Below, in pieces: positions 50,506 to 59,053 of a DNA stretch of 64,000 bases. The stretch spans positions 310,001-374,000 of the forward strand of contig NZ_CP029608.1 of the NCBI RefSeq assembly GCF_003352185.1. The letters are read 5' to 3'. The notes under the pieces are model-generated. The model made no database searches, was not told the origin of the DNA, and worked only from the letters and a program-made list of their open reading frames with translations. The first letter of the stretch is position 1, and every line of letters starts with the position of its first letter. The stretch comes from Pseudomonas kribbensis. GTDB lineage: Bacteria; Pseudomonadota; Gammaproteobacteria; Pseudomonadales; Pseudomonadaceae. The position numbers and the translations under genes are program-made.

Positions 50506-50931
50506 TTAGATCTGATCGATTAGCCAAGGCGGCGCGATCGGGCGGTGATCGATCAGCGGGAATTGCTCGCCTTGCGCCCAGTCGCGCAACTGCCGGCGGT
50601 AGCCTTGCAACTCGGCATATTGCTCAGGCGTGATCGAGGTAGGCCCGCCTTCCTCGACCTCGTCGCGATGGCGTGAAACCAGAGGGTCAGTAGCCGTCAA
50701 TTGTCGATCACGCCAAACACGCTCAGCGGCGGCCAGCGCCTCAGCGGTAGGTGGCGGTCGATCGACAAGGATAGGGCAGCCGAATTCGTCAGCAGCGACG
50801 ACCATCCCGGCAGATTGACCAGCCAGAATTTCGCGACGGCGCTCATCGGAAACCTCAACGCCATCATCTGGCATGTCGATGTTAATGGTGTCGTCGTAAA
50901 AGCCACGCTCAGATGCACTAAAAAAAATCAT
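50506..50931 (-). CDS. tail fibre assembly chaperone (gpG-like)
   Basis: The 141-residue protein has a start MIFFSASERGFYDDTINIDMPDDGVEVSDERRREILAGQ followed by an Ala/Arg-rich helix (PPPTAEALAAAERVWRDRQL). The C-terminal Trp-Leu segment fits fibre chaperones that cap the fibre gene directly upstream (H, 50934). It replaces P2 gpG. Start at ATG 50931, 2 bases after the fibre stop. Confidence 0.78.
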   Translation of the reverse strand: MIFFSASERGFYDDTINIDMPDDGVEVSDERRREILAGQSAGMVVAADEFGCPILVDRPPPTAEALAAAERVWRDRQLTATDPLVSRHRDEVEEGGPTSITPEQYAELQGYRRQLRDWAQGEQFPLIDHRPIAPPWLIDQI

Positions 50932-50933
50932 GA

Positions 50934-52901
50934 TCAATAACCCCACGCTCGCCAAGTTATGAGTTGACTGGTCGACAGGTTAGGCCCTGTGTTTGCGTTT
51001 ACACCAATGGTACTCAGGCTGCTGGAGTTCTTTCTCGCGCCGGCTGTTGCGAACTCACCACCACCGACTACGCCCGAGTTGGAAACCCCCGCTATCGCCC
51101 CGAGAACTGCGGTAGGAAACGCGATGGGCAAAGTGATGAATACCTCAATGTTGTCATTGACCGTTACGGTTCCCCATTGCTCGATCAGACCCGACGGATA
51201 CCGCTGATAGCCGTTAGCTGAAAGAAAGGCGAGCCCAGATCCGCCAACGGCCAACCAGGATGAACCCGCCGCGATAAATTCCGTCGCGACACCGTTACCC
51301 AGCACCACGCTGGACGAACCCGCCGGATTACCATTAGGCCCAACAATGGCGCCGTTAATTGACCTCACGGTGCAGGTGCTTGATGATCCCGCCTGAATGT
51401 AAATTCGACTTCCACTGGGTAACAGCGTGGCATCAGGCAGCGTGAGAGTAACAGTCGCTCCGCTCGAATAGACGTACTTGCCGACATCGGACGCCGTCAA
51501 AACCGTGTTTGCCGCATAGGCGACGTACCCGGCCAAACTACCGGCCGCGCGCTGCACGAATTCAGTGGTTGCTAACGACTTACTACTATCGAACTGCGGC
51601 TGCGTTTCCCAATGCGCGCCCCGCAAAATCGGCGAATACTTCAGCGCACCGTCACCGCCTTCCAGCGCCCAACCGAGGCCGTTATTCAAGCGACGGAAAG
51701 CCGAGATTGTCGATTGAGGCTGAGTGAAAGGCCCCAGCGCACCGTTGATTGCGATCAGGGTTTGCGCGCCTTTAGCCATGAAGGTCGCCCCGTTCAAGCC
51801 CGCGAGAACCGTGATAACTGAACCTTGAGGAACCGTGCTCGCATCGGGAAGGATAATGGTAGAGCCCGATCCGCCTACTGACACCAAACGCCCAACATCG
51901 GCCGGCGTCAAATCTACGCTGCCCGGATATGTCACCAGATCCGCATAACTCCCAATCGCTCGCTGTACAAACTCAGTCGTAGCGAGCTTCTGACTGGCAT
52001 CAAACCGCGGCGGGGTGTTGGCCGTCGGATTGATCAGCGCCGGCGCGTTGATCGGGGCAAAGCCTTGCGTGATGTTCTGAAACACCAGCGCCGTGGTGCC
52101 CAGGACAATCGCCCCGTCGGTGATCAGCTGCCAGCGCGTGTCGGCCAATGTTGCGCCCTGCTCGACTGATACCAACAGCGCCGAGGTTACCTCGGTATTC
52201 GAGTCTGCATCTGCCGCACGCGACCACCCTGCCGCCGCCGCGACCCAAATGCCATTGTCCTTGGCGACGTTCTGGTTTTTCACCAGCACCCGGTCACCGA
52301 CAGCCAGTGCCACGCCGTCAATGGACTGAAGTCCGGACAGCGCAATGTTGGCCGTCGTCGCGACCCGCACCGACTGCTTGCTGTCGAGCTTGTACAGCTC
52401 TTCCAGAATCTTTGCGTCAACATATTCACGCGTCGCCAACACCACCGACGGGTCAATCTTGAGCTGAATGTTCCCGGTGCTGGCGACGATGAAGTTCATG
52501 CGCACGATTTGCGTGCGGCCTGAGCCTTGCGACAGCAGCGGCTTGAAGCTTGGCGCGCAGTTAGCTACCGCCACCAGATCACCGTCCGCGTCATAGAGGC
52601 CGATTTCGCGGATCCACTTACCGCCCTCGTCAGCTGGAATGATCTGTTCGGCGATGATCACCGCCGGGTTGACCGGATCAATCTTCAATTGGTTGAGCGG
52701 CTTGCGTCGCCACTCATTGAGCAGCTTGGTTTGAGTGGCCGACGGCACCGGATTGGGCGGATCGGCCAGCCCGTTCGGGTTGGCATCCCCCACGCCCATT
52801 TGCGTGATCAGCCAGGGAATGCCGAGCGCGTCGGCGTTCGCCTGCTTGGCCATTCCCACGTTCGTGAGGATCGCGAAAAACTGCGAGTTCGCATCAATCA
52901 T
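50934..52901 (-). CDS. H: tail fibre protein (P2 gpH-like) with duplicated middle modules
   Basis: The 655-residue protein has the N-terminal tail-collar fibre domain (1-160: SQFFAILTNVGMAKQANADALGIPWLITQMGVGDANP) for baseplate attachment. Two related modules follow (about 299-370 and 436-505), each beginning FD-x-S-x-K/Q-x-LATTEFVQRA and then LT-x-x-DVG and LPDAT, and a C-terminal receptor-binding-like domain (NGYQRYPSGLIEQWGTV...TWRAWGY). The tip is expected to be host-specific. Its start overlaps the I gene by 8 bases. Confidence 0.92.
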   Translation of the reverse strand: MIDANSQFFAILTNVGMAKQANADALGIPWLITQMGVGDANPNGLADPPNPVPSATQTKLLNEWRRKPLNQLKIDPVNPAVIIAEQIIPADEGGKWIREIGLYDADGDLVAVANCAPSFKPLLSQGSGRTQIVRMNFIVASTGNIQLKIDPSVVLATREYVDAKILEELYKLDSKQSVRVATTANIALSGLQSIDGVALAVGDRVLVKNQNVAKDNGIWVAAAAGWSRAADADSNTEVTSALLVSVEQGATLADTRWQLITDGAIVLGTTALVFQNITQGFAPINAPALINPTANTPPRFDASQKLATTEFVQRAIGSYADLVTYPGSVDLTPADVGRLVSVGGSGSTIILPDASTVPQGSVITVLAGLNGATFMAKGAQTLIAINGALGPFTQPQSTISAFRRLNNGLGWALEGGDGALKYSPILRGAHWETQPQFDSSKSLATTEFVQRAAGSLAGYVAYAANTVLTASDVGKYVYSSGATVTLTLPDATLLPSGSRIYIQAGSSSTCTVRSINGAIVGPNGNPAGSSSVVLGNGVATEFIAAGSSWLAVGGSGLAFLSANGYQRYPSGLIEQWGTVTVNDNIEVFITLPIAFPTAVLGAIAGVSNSGVVGGGEFATAGARKNSSSLSTIGVNANTGPNLSTSQLITWRAWGY

Positions 52902-53508
52902 AATAAACGTCCAGGGTGTCTATGGTGTGTTCGCGCCCGACCACGCCGAAGCTGCCAATGACTTCAATGTCACGCATGACGGGCGGGTAAACGTCGATTT
53001 CGTCGCCTTCGTAGAGGGACACGGCGATATTCAAATCGCCTTGCGATTCCAGGCTGATCGCCAGCCCGGTCAGGTGTCGACTGACGGGCTTGGCGTCGTC
53101 AATCAGGCGCTCAAGCTCCTGATACATTTCTTCGGTGATGCCGGTGTCGAGAACGCCGACCTTCAGCGCAAAAGTGCCCGGTACGCCTTCAGGCACGGTC
53201 TTGAACCACTCGACAATCTCGATCAAATACCCCAGTGGCTCGACTACGCGTCTCAGAGCTCCGATCGTTCCTTTTCGGGAGTGGATGAAGTAGGAGCCTT
53301 TGATGACCTGGCGCTTCGTGGCTTCTGACCACTCGCTATCCCAGCGGTCGACCGAAAATGCCCAAGCCAGATAGGGGAGCAGCAGGACCGGGCACCGATC
53401 GGGATTCAGCAAATCCCTGATCGGTACTGGCACCCGCTCGATCTGGGCGAGTGCCTCGGCCGCCAACTGCTCGAGCTGCTTTGCGTTCGGGGGTAGCAAA
53501 TTGGTCAT
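52894..53508 (-). CDS. I: baseplate/tail protein I (P2 gpI)
   Basis: The 204-residue protein contains LLPPNAKQLEQLAAEALAQIERVPVPIRDLLNPDRCPVLLLPYLAWAFSVDRWDSEWSEATKRQVIKGSYFIHSRKGTIGALRRVVEPLG, the P2 I signature. It connects the baseplate wedge to the fibre. Overlap with J is ATGA. Confidence 0.94.
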   Translation of the reverse strand: MTNLLPPNAKQLEQLAAEALAQIERVPVPIRDLLNPDRCPVLLLPYLAWAFSVDRWDSEWSEATKRQVIKGSYFIHSRKGTIGALRRVVEPLGYLIEIVEWFKTVPEGVPGTFALKVGVLDTGITEEMYQELERLIDDAKPVSRHLTGLAISLESQGDLNIAVSLYEGDEIDVYPPVMRDIEVIGSFGVVGREHTIDTLDVYYD

Positions 53509-54419
53509 GTCAGTGCACCAACGGTCACGCTATATCCGGTGCAATACGCGGCCTCGGCTTCATTCGGGGTGATATCGACCCAGTCGTGCAAGACGACCTT
53601 GCGTACGCCCTCGACGTGCAGCGCGGCATGTATGGCTGACTCAGAGATTTCCACGCCGAGGCGTCGACGCTGGCTTATGAAGGTGACCAGGCGCGCTTGC
53701 GCCGCTTCGCGAATGGGTTCCGCTTCTGGACCTGTGGTGGCGAGATAGAGAACGGCGTCGACCTGGTAGGGCAGCACAGTTGCCGACTGCACCGTGAGCC
53801 GATCGGCGACCGGACGACGGTCATCGTCGCTCAGGTAATGGCTGACGATGGTCAGCAACGCCGGGTCTACGCTTCCATCGCCGGTCAAGCCCTGAACAGT
53901 GACGACTACCTCCGCCGGCGCTGGGCTCTCTGCCGTCGCATCAGCCACGCGGCCGTCTGCGCTGCGGGCGTGCAGAATGTAGCTGTTGCGTGGGCCAGCC
54001 GTGGAAAGGCCTTCCCATGCCATCTGCGCCCGTTCGCGCAGCGATTCGTCCGACTCCATCACAGCGACGATCGGCGGGATAGCGGCGCTGTTACCCGGAG
54101 TCACGACCAGCCGCTCGACGTTGACGTTGGCAGCGAGCTGCTCAAGGTCTTTGCCCTTGGCTTTGGCCAGCATGTTGGCTAGGGATGCTTCATTCACGCG
54201 TTGACGCAGCAGCATTTCGCGATAGGCGTTCTCCTGCAGGAGCTTGGTCAGAGGTTCCGACTCCACGGCCAATGTCGCGGCGACTTCGGCCTGCTGCTCT
54301 GCTGGCCAGAGGCTGACCGCGTAAGTCTTGCGCTCGGCGAGGATTTGCTCGTAATTAATCTGCTCGACGACGTCCGGATCCGGAAGCCTGGCCAAGTCGA
54401 TGGGAGTGAAAGTTTTCAT
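53505..54419 (-). CDS. J: baseplate assembly protein J (P2 gpJ)
   Basis: The 304-residue protein (FTPIDLARLPDPDVVEQINYEQILAERKTYAVSLWPAEQQAEVAATLAVESEPLTKLLQENAYREMLLRQRVNEA...) is the gpJ/Mu gp47-type wedge component. It overlaps W and I by ATGA junctions. Confidence 0.94.
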   Translation of the reverse strand: MKTFTPIDLARLPDPDVVEQINYEQILAERKTYAVSLWPAEQQAEVAATLAVESEPLTKLLQENAYREMLLRQRVNEASLANMLAKAKGKDLEQLAANVNVERLVVTPGNSAAIPPIVAVMESDESLRERAQMAWEGLSTAGPRNSYILHARSADGRVADATAESPAPAEVVVTVQGLTGDGSVDPALLTIVSHYLSDDDRRPVADRLTVQSATVLPYQVDAVLYLATTGPEAEPIREAAQARLVTFISQRRRLGVEISESAIHAALHVEGVRKVVLHDWVDITPNEAEAAYCTGYSVTVGALT

Positions 54420-54769
54420 GCTGTTGCCCCCAGACTCAGCGGAACGCGCAGGCTCAATGGTTCATTGGTGTCCACCAGGCTGCCTTCGATATCGAGAATC
54501 GCCTGGCCAGCGATATCGCCGAGCGTGAGCTGGACACGGCTCAAGCGGATCCGCGGCTCCCAGCGCATTAGCGCGATGGTGGTCGCCGCATAAGCCTGCA
54601 GGCGGGTTGCGTTGTTGAGCGGCCAATCAATCAGGTCGGCAAGCTGGCTGCCGTATTCGCGTCGCATCACGCGCGTCCCGATGGGCGTGGTCAGGATGTC
54701 AGCGATCGACTGCACCAGGTGATCGTTCCCAACGATACTGTGGCCCGTCTTGCTGTTCATGCCGATCAT
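54416..54769 (-). CDS. W: baseplate wedge protein W (GPW/gp25)
   Basis: The 117-residue protein has the gp25 pattern IGMNSKTGHSIVGNDHLVQSIADILTTPIGTRVMRREYGSQLADLIDWPLN, including the conserved T-x-x-GTR-x-x-R-x-x-YGS. It initiates sheath polymerisation. Its ATG overlaps the V stop. Confidence 0.95.
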   Translation of the reverse strand: MIGMNSKTGHSIVGNDHLVQSIADILTTPIGTRVMRREYGSQLADLIDWPLNNATRLQAYAATTIALMRWEPRIRLSRVQLTLGDIAGQAILDIEGSLVDTNEPLSLRVPLSLGATA

Positions 54770-55311
54770 GGAACTGGCCCCTGCGAGGTACCGTTACCTG
54801 CCTGAACCCCAGATGTGCGGTGATTCACCAGGCTGATCTTCTGGACGCCGGCGACGACGTCCTTGGTGACGGTCACTAGGCCATCAATTACGACATCACC
54901 GGTGACATGTACGCCACCCGGCGCGATGAGATTGGCTTTGCCGCCCCCAGGCAGCGTGGCGGTCAGCGTGTGGCTAGCGGTGTCATAGTCGACAACCGCC
55001 CCGTCGCGATATTTGCGCCGGCGTCGAGTCGGCACGTTGTCCGGAGCCGGGAAGCGATCGCTGTACAGACCGAAAATGACAAAGCCGTGAGCCGGGTTGC
55101 CTGATGGCGAAAGCACCAGGCACTGCTCGTCCACGCTGGGCGGATCCCAGTCGCTGTCCTCACCGGCGCGCAGAGCGAAGAAGGGCAGCCAGTCGGTCAG
55201 CAGGCCGCCGGTTTTCACACGGCAACGCGGTTTGGCCGGATCGAGCTCGGCGATAGTGCCAGCACGAATCAGGTTTTCGAGGCGTCGGGTCAGTTCAGTA
55301 AGAGAGTCCAT
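54766..55311 (-). CDS. V: baseplate spike protein V (P2 gpV)
   Basis: The 181-residue protein has an OB-fold-like N-terminal part (LTRRLENLIRAGTIAELDPAKPRCRVKTGGLLTDWLPFFALRAGEDSDWDPPSVDEQCLVLSPSGNPAHGFV) and a C-terminal repetitive beta-helix spike (GGVHVTGDVVIDGLVTVTKDVVAG). The P2 spike tip coordinates iron. The start is ATG 55311; an upstream ATG at 55347 lies close to the promoter dyad and is less likely. Confidence 0.93.
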   Translation of the reverse strand: MDSLTELTRRLENLIRAGTIAELDPAKPRCRVKTGGLLTDWLPFFALRAGEDSDWDPPSVDEQCLVLSPSGNPAHGFVIFGLYSDRFPAPDNVPTRRRRKYRDGAVVDYDTASHTLTATLPGGGKANLIAPGGVHVTGDVVIDGLVTVTKDVVAGVQKISLVNHRTSGVQAGNGTSQGPVP

Positions 55312-55358
55312 GCCGCCGATGTTGCCGGTCGCGCGTGCGAGGTGCATCGACGGGGGGC

Positions 55359-55377
55359 TGTAGGACGAGTTTGTACA
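55359..55377. promoter_or_regulatory. putative Ogr-binding site, V-operon late promoter
   Basis: TGTAGGACGAGTTTGTACA (plus strand) has the TGTA-N11-TACA form. It lies 48-66 bases upstream of the V start in the 74-base gap after gene S. It matches the dyads at 50451 and 61721 in length and end bases. Confidence 0.6.
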
Positions 55378-55385
55378 GAAGGGAG

Positions 55386-55838
55386 TTAGCCCGCGAGGTG
55401 ATCGATCAGCAGGTTTCGGATGTTTTCCAACTCGCCGCCGGTGAATCCCAGCAACTGGCGTTTTTCGTATTGCACGTCCGCTTGGCCGCGTTCTGGTCGG
55501 TCCTTTAGACCGTACTGGTGGACCCGGGCGATGCGACTCACCCGCCCAACGAATCCCACCGACATACCGTTTGCTGTGCTTTCGGTGCGTAAATAGCGGG
55601 CCGTCTTCAATTTGCCAAACATCTTGGCCTTGATCCGGCCCTTCTTTCCCCGCAGGTCTTTCGGTTTGCGTGGCGCGAATGCCGAGCCGTCCGGATTCCG
55701 CTGTGTCGTGATACGTTTCGACTGGCTACGGCGCAGATCGCGGGCGACAGCGCCGAGCAGTTTGCGACGCTCGCCCTCGTCGAGCTTGGCGAGCAATGCA
55801 GCGACCCAAGTTTCCAAGACCTGCAGGTCGTTGCTCAT
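55386..55838 (-). CDS. S: tail completion protein S (phage virion morphogenesis family)
   Basis: The 150-residue protein contains LETWVAALLAKLDEGERRKLLGAVARDLRRSQSKRITTQRNPDGSAFAPRKPKDL, the P2 S/Mu G-like morphogenesis pattern. ATG 55838 overlaps the R stop by ATGA; upstream codons lie inside R. Confidence 0.92.
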   Translation of the reverse strand: MSNDLQVLETWVAALLAKLDEGERRKLLGAVARDLRRSQSKRITTQRNPDGSAFAPRKPKDLRGKKGRIKAKMFGKLKTARYLRTESTANGMSVGFVGRVSRIARVHQYGLKDRPERGQADVQYEKRQLLGFTGGELENIRNLLIDHLAG

Positions 55839-56317
55839 GGCGCCTCCCACCGTGTAATGAACTCGCCTTCGGCGGTCCATAACTCAAGCCCCGGCATGGT
55901 GAACGGATCGTCGTCGACCACAGGCTCTGGCGGATGGCTTACGACCAGGTTGCCGTCGTCTTGGCGCTTGACGATTACCCGCTCGGTAAGCGGCAACTTA
56001 ATCGACAGGTCGACCTTGCTGTTGTCCAGAACATCAGCTTCGAAGGCGACGGCTGTTTTGCTGAGCTCTACGTTTTCCATCAGCTCGCGCTGATTCACCA
56101 GGATCCATGCGAACAGCGGAATGGCGATCGCATCGGGGTGGCCAGCGTAGTCCGTGAAAATCAGATTCAGCGTGTAGCTGTATTCGAATGACAGGCCAAA
56201 GGCGGCGGTACTGCGCATAGTGCCGTTGTCGATGTACACCATCAGGCGGTCGGGGTTTTTCTTTAATTCCGGTACCGAGGCGAGCAGGTGCGCACGTAGC
56301 GATTCTGGTTTGTTCAC
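55835..56317 (-). CDS. R: tail completion protein R
   Basis: The 160-residue protein contains KPESLRAHLLASVPELKKNPDRLMVYIDNGTMRSTAAFGLSFEYSYTLNLIFTDYAGHPDAIAIPLFAWILVNQRELMENVE, the P2 R family. The start is a GTG at 56317 in a 4-base overlap (GTGA) with the o-spanin stop; the frame is open upstream but nothing conserved lies there. Confidence 0.9.
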   Translation of the reverse strand: MNKPESLRAHLLASVPELKKNPDRLMVYIDNGTMRSTAAFGLSFEYSYTLNLIFTDYAGHPDAIAIPLFAWILVNQRELMENVELSKTAVAFEADVLDNSKVDLSIKLPLTERVIVKRQDDGNLVVSHPPEPVVDDDPFTMPGLELWTAEGEFITRWEAP

Positions 56318-56580
56318 TGTTCGCCAGCCTTCGCCTGCTGATGCTGGTAAAGCATATCGACCTGCGCAGCGCATTGGGCCCAATCGCTTTCTGTGGCCTC
56401 CTGATCGTTGAGCAGGGCGCCGTTCTTGTCAGGGTTGGTCGCCGACAGGGTGCAGGGCACCACGGCCGGACAACCAGTCGCGATAAGCAGCGGCTCCGGT
56501 GATGGCGGGGCGCTGACGCATCCGGCGAGCAGCGTCAGGCAGAGGCTGGTCAGCCCATAGGCGAAGTTCGGCATTCTCAC
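56314..56580 (-). CDS. o-spanin lipoprotein (Rz1/LysC-like), largely nested in lysB
   Basis: The 88-residue protein has a type II signal MRMPNFAYGLTSLCLTLLAGC with lipobox LLAGC, then a Pro/Ser-rich linker (VSAPPSPEP). Cys residues (GCPAVVPC) may form dimer disulfides. It overlaps the 3' part of the i-spanin gene in another frame, the classic Rz/Rz1 layout. It links to the outer membrane and fuses it during lysis. ATG at codon 3 is an alternative. Confidence 0.85.
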   Translation of the reverse strand: MRMPNFAYGLTSLCLTLLAGCVSAPPSPEPLLIATGCPAVVPCTLSATNPDKNGALLNDQEATESDWAQCAAQVDMLYQHQQAKAGEQ

Positions 56581-56866
56581 GTTTCAAGTCCTCGATCGTT
56601 CGTTGACGGGCGGCGAGCCCTTGTCGCAGTTGGTCTTGCACGCCGCGCAACTTGGCTTGAGCGGCCCGCTCTTCCTGCAGGGAGGTTTGGAGTTGAGCGG
56701 CCGTTTCCTCGCTGCGCGTCGCTCGATCGCGCGCGGCTGAGGCCGCTTGATCGGCCTGCTCAGCCCTTGTATCGGCGACCTCGATCCGCTGAGATTGGCC
56801 CCAGATCAGAAGCGCGATCGAGGCGAGCAAGGCGAACCCGTACAGCGCCTGGCGCAACGTGCTCAT
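56429..56866 (-). CDS. lysB: i-spanin (LysB/Rz-like)
   Basis: The 145-residue protein has a single N-terminal membrane anchor (LYGFALLASIALLIWGQ), a long periplasmic coiled coil (VADTRAEQADQAASAARDRATRSEETAAQLQTSLQEERAAQAKLRGVQDQLRQGL) and the LysB tail LRLWADQPLPDAARRMRQRPA. With the nested lipoprotein it forms the spanin complex. ATG 56866 overlaps the upstream stop by ATGA. Confidence 0.9.
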   Translation of the reverse strand: MSTLRQALYGFALLASIALLIWGQSQRIEVADTRAEQADQAASAARDRATRSEETAAQLQTSLQEERAAQAKLRGVQDQLRQGLAARQRTIEDLKRENAELRLWADQPLPDAARRMRQRPAITGAAAYRDWLSGRGALHPVGDQP

Positions 56867-57069
56867 GCGCGGTACCAGCCTGCGGCGTTCATCTCTTCCA
56901 CCGTGAGCCGGTGCAGATCGCCCCGAAACACAACGGCCTTCACCCCTGGCGCCGCGACAGCGATGGCCTCGGCTAGCGCTTTGCACAGGTCTACCGGTGT
57001 TTCATCCGGCACCACATAGATATCGCCATCGGCGGGGCTGAATTTTTGGATTTGCTCCTGATCAATCAT
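56863..57069 (-). CDS. small protein between endolysin and spanin (68 residues)
   Basis: The acidic soluble protein (FSPADGDIYVVPDETPVDLCKALAEAIAVAAPGVKAVVFRGDLHRLTVEEMNAAGWYRA) is coupled on both sides by four-base overlaps in the lysis cassette. Similar short proteins occur in Pseudomonas P2-like lysis cassettes; function is unknown. No membrane segment is seen, so it is not an obvious antiholin. Confidence 0.7.
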   Translation of the reverse strand: MIDQEQIQKFSPADGDIYVVPDETPVDLCKALAEAIAVAAPGVKAVVFRGDLHRLTVEEMNAAGWYRA

Positions 57070-57905
57070 GACGCCTCCGGAATAGGACAGCCTTCGGCGT
57101 GACGCTGATAGGCACGCTCCAGCTTGATGTCGTACAGATTGCGGGCGAAGTTGGGGCCGTTATAGGCCTTCGCGAACGCTGCCCATTTTTTACCCTTCAG
57201 CGATCTGAGTAGCCCGGGATCCGCTTCGATAAAGCGCACGAACGCTTCGAATTGCTCGTTTTCGTCACGAGCCATTCGATCGGCAAAGTCCGTAACGCTC
57301 GCATAGCCGAGGCGCTCAGCGTGATATCCCATCACCTGAAAGCCGCCCCAGCTGGCTGATTCCAACGCGCAACGGTCATCGATCAAACGAGCGTTGGCCA
57401 GGCGCTGGTGCTCGGCCGTGCCGCCGGCGTAGCCACCGGACTCTGGGTTGACCAGATTGGGCTGTTCAGCAGCCAATTGATCGGCGTGGGCTTTCAACTC
57501 GGCTGGGTCATCACCAGGCAGGCGCGGCGTGCCAAGCTGGCGATACATGATGTGCCGTTCGAAAAGAATCTTCGGCTTGCCATTGTCCAGGAAGCCGCTG
57601 CCCTGGCTCTCGACTTCGTTGACAGCCATGATCACGGCGAGCTCAACGCCCAGGCGTGCGGCGGCGCTCAGCAACAGGTTGTGCTGCAGCAGGTTCGAGC
57701 AATCCGCACCGGCCAATGCCTGAGCGGTTTTCGAGCCCGCGATTCCGTCAATTACCAAGCCAACTTTTCGTTGGTAATCACGCACCGCCGACTCGGTGGC
57801 ATCACCGAAGTCGCCGTCCGGATTCAGACGAGCGCCGTGTAAGTTGAGGCGCTGCTGCAGTGTGCGGACCGCTTGCCCGCGATCGCCGTGTCGCAAAGTA
57901 CTCAT
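57066..57905 (-). CDS. endolysin: peptidoglycan-binding plus N-acetylmuramidase
   Basis: The 279-residue endolysin has an N-terminal PG_binding_1 domain (about 5-65: VRTLQQRLNLHGARLNPDGDFGDATESAVRDYQRKVGLVIDGIAG) and a C-terminal N-acetylmuramidase domain with candidate catalytic Glu97 or Glu99 (MAVNEVESQGSGF), then ASWGGFQVMGYHAERLGY. It has no signal peptide, so it needs the holin. It replaces the P2 K lysozyme. Confidence 0.93.
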   Translation of the reverse strand: MSTLRHGDRGQAVRTLQQRLNLHGARLNPDGDFGDATESAVRDYQRKVGLVIDGIAGSKTAQALAGADCSNLLQHNLLLSAAARLGVELAVIMAVNEVESQGSGFLDNGKPKILFERHIMYRQLGTPRLPGDDPAELKAHADQLAAEQPNLVNPESGGYAGGTAEHQRLANARLIDDRCALESASWGGFQVMGYHAERLGYASVTDFADRMARDENEQFEAFVRFIEADPGLLRSLKGKKWAAFAKAYNGPNFARNLYDIKLERAYQRHAEGCPIPEAS

Positions 57906-58288
57906 AGCTGATCCACCTTGCGGTTAAAAAACTGCTTGGCGAGTGCGCGAGTTCCCTCAACGCCGAGCAACCCGATCACACCGCCGAAGAACGGGCCAGT
58001 TGTCGCGGGGATGCCCAGCAGAAAGAGCCCGTGGCTTGCCGAAAGCGCGAGCGTTCCGCAAAGCGGCGCTTCAAGCAAAACTCGGCGCCATGTACCGCCG
58101 CCATAGATGATCCGCAGCGCAGCGATCACGCAGGCGAGTCCACCTGAGTAAATGGCTGGCCAGTTCAGTTCGAGCCAGGCAGCGAACCAGGCCCATGTAT
58201 CCGGTTTGTCAGGCATGCGCGTGATTCCGCTGTCCAAGGTTGAAGGTGGTGGTGTGTCTGTTTGGGTGGTTCGGTGGCTCAATCCCAT
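57902..58288 (-). CDS. phage holin
   Basis: A small membrane protein with three hydrophobic segments (WAWFAAWLELNWPAIYSGGLACVIAALRIIYGGG; LLEAPLCGTLALSASHGLFLLG; GPFFGGVIGLLGVEG) and a charged C-terminus: a holin that forms inner-membrane lesions. The start is either ATG 58288 (128 residues, overlapping X) or ATG 58216 (104 residues, MPDKPDTWAWF); dual starts are known for holins. It overlaps the endolysin gene by ATGA. Confidence 0.88.
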   Translation of the reverse strand: MGLSHRTTQTDTPPPSTLDSGITRMPDKPDTWAWFAAWLELNWPAIYSGGLACVIAALRIIYGGGTWRRVLLEAPLCGTLALSASHGLFLLGIPATTGPFFGGVIGLLGVEGTRALAKQFFNRKVDQL

Positions 58289-58494
58289 AGGTTCACCATT
58301 TGCAGATCCGGGGCTTGTGGCGCGACATCCGGTAGCGACACGACGGTGCCGTGAGGAATGATCGTGCCGAGATCCGAAAGTCCAGGGTTTGCCTCAAGCA
58401 CCGCCTCCGTGATGCCGGCGGTTCGGCCGTAGACTCGCCAGCAAATGGCGTCGACGGTGTCGCCTTGGGCGGCATAGACGGAGGCCGCCATCAA
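58279..58494 (-). CDS. X: tail protein X (LysM-like)
   Basis: The 71-residue protein (MAASVYAAQGDTVDAICWRVYGRTAGITEAVLEANPGLSDLGTIIPHGTVVSLPD) is the P2 X family, a minimal LysM-type domain. Its ATG overlaps the L stop. Confidence 0.94.
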   Translation of the reverse strand: MMAASVYAAQGDTVDAICWRVYGRTAGITEAVLEANPGLSDLGTIIPHGTVVSLPDVAPQAPDLQMVNLWD

Positions 58495-58955
58495 ATGAGC
58501 TCCACTGTTGAATGCCCGACGCCCAGCAGGTCGCGGATTGCGAAGCGGGCGTCACGCCGGTACTCATCGACAGAGGGCGTCAGTTCGTCGGCGTTCTTGT
58601 TGCCTTCGACGCTGCTGTCGTAGCTGCGATAGCGCTCAGCCAGTTCAGCGCCGACGCTGCAGTAAATGGAGCGGCGGTACAGGTGGACGAAGTGGCTTTC
58701 GCCATTAACCTCGGATGTCGGCACGGCTGCGATGGATGTGTAGCCATTGGCGAGATGGTTCGCCTTCACCTTGGCGAGTTCGCCATTCACCTGGATCAAC
58801 GCGTTGACGGTCACGACTTCAATCCGGGCGTCGGTGATGCTGCCATCTAGGCGGATGGTCTTGCGCAGGTGCACGACATCGATGTCAGGCCAGAACTGAT
58901 CGTTGGTGATGACGAATGGCTCATCAGTGTGGCCGGTAGCAATAAATCCGCTCAT
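58491..58955 (-). CDS. L: head completion/stabilisation protein L
   Basis: The 154-residue protein contains DQFWPDIDVVHLRKTIRLDGSITDARIEVVTVNALIQVNGELAKVKAN, then AERYRSYDSSVEGNKNADELTPSVDEYRRDARFAIRDLLGVGHSTVELI, matching P2 L. The gap to M is about 100 bases. Confidence 0.93.
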   Translation of the reverse strand: MSGFIATGHTDEPFVITNDQFWPDIDVVHLRKTIRLDGSITDARIEVVTVNALIQVNGELAKVKANHLANGYTSIAAVPTSEVNGESHFVHLYRRSIYCSVGAELAERYRSYDSSVEGNKNADELTPSVDEYRRDARFAIRDLLGVGHSTVELI

Positions 58956-59053
58956 GGTTCAGCCCTAAGTCGGCGGTGGCCGGGGCGTCACAGCAAGGAA
59001 AGGAGAAACCTGCTGTTCAGCCCCGGGCCGCCGGGGTTGCGGGGTACGCTCTG

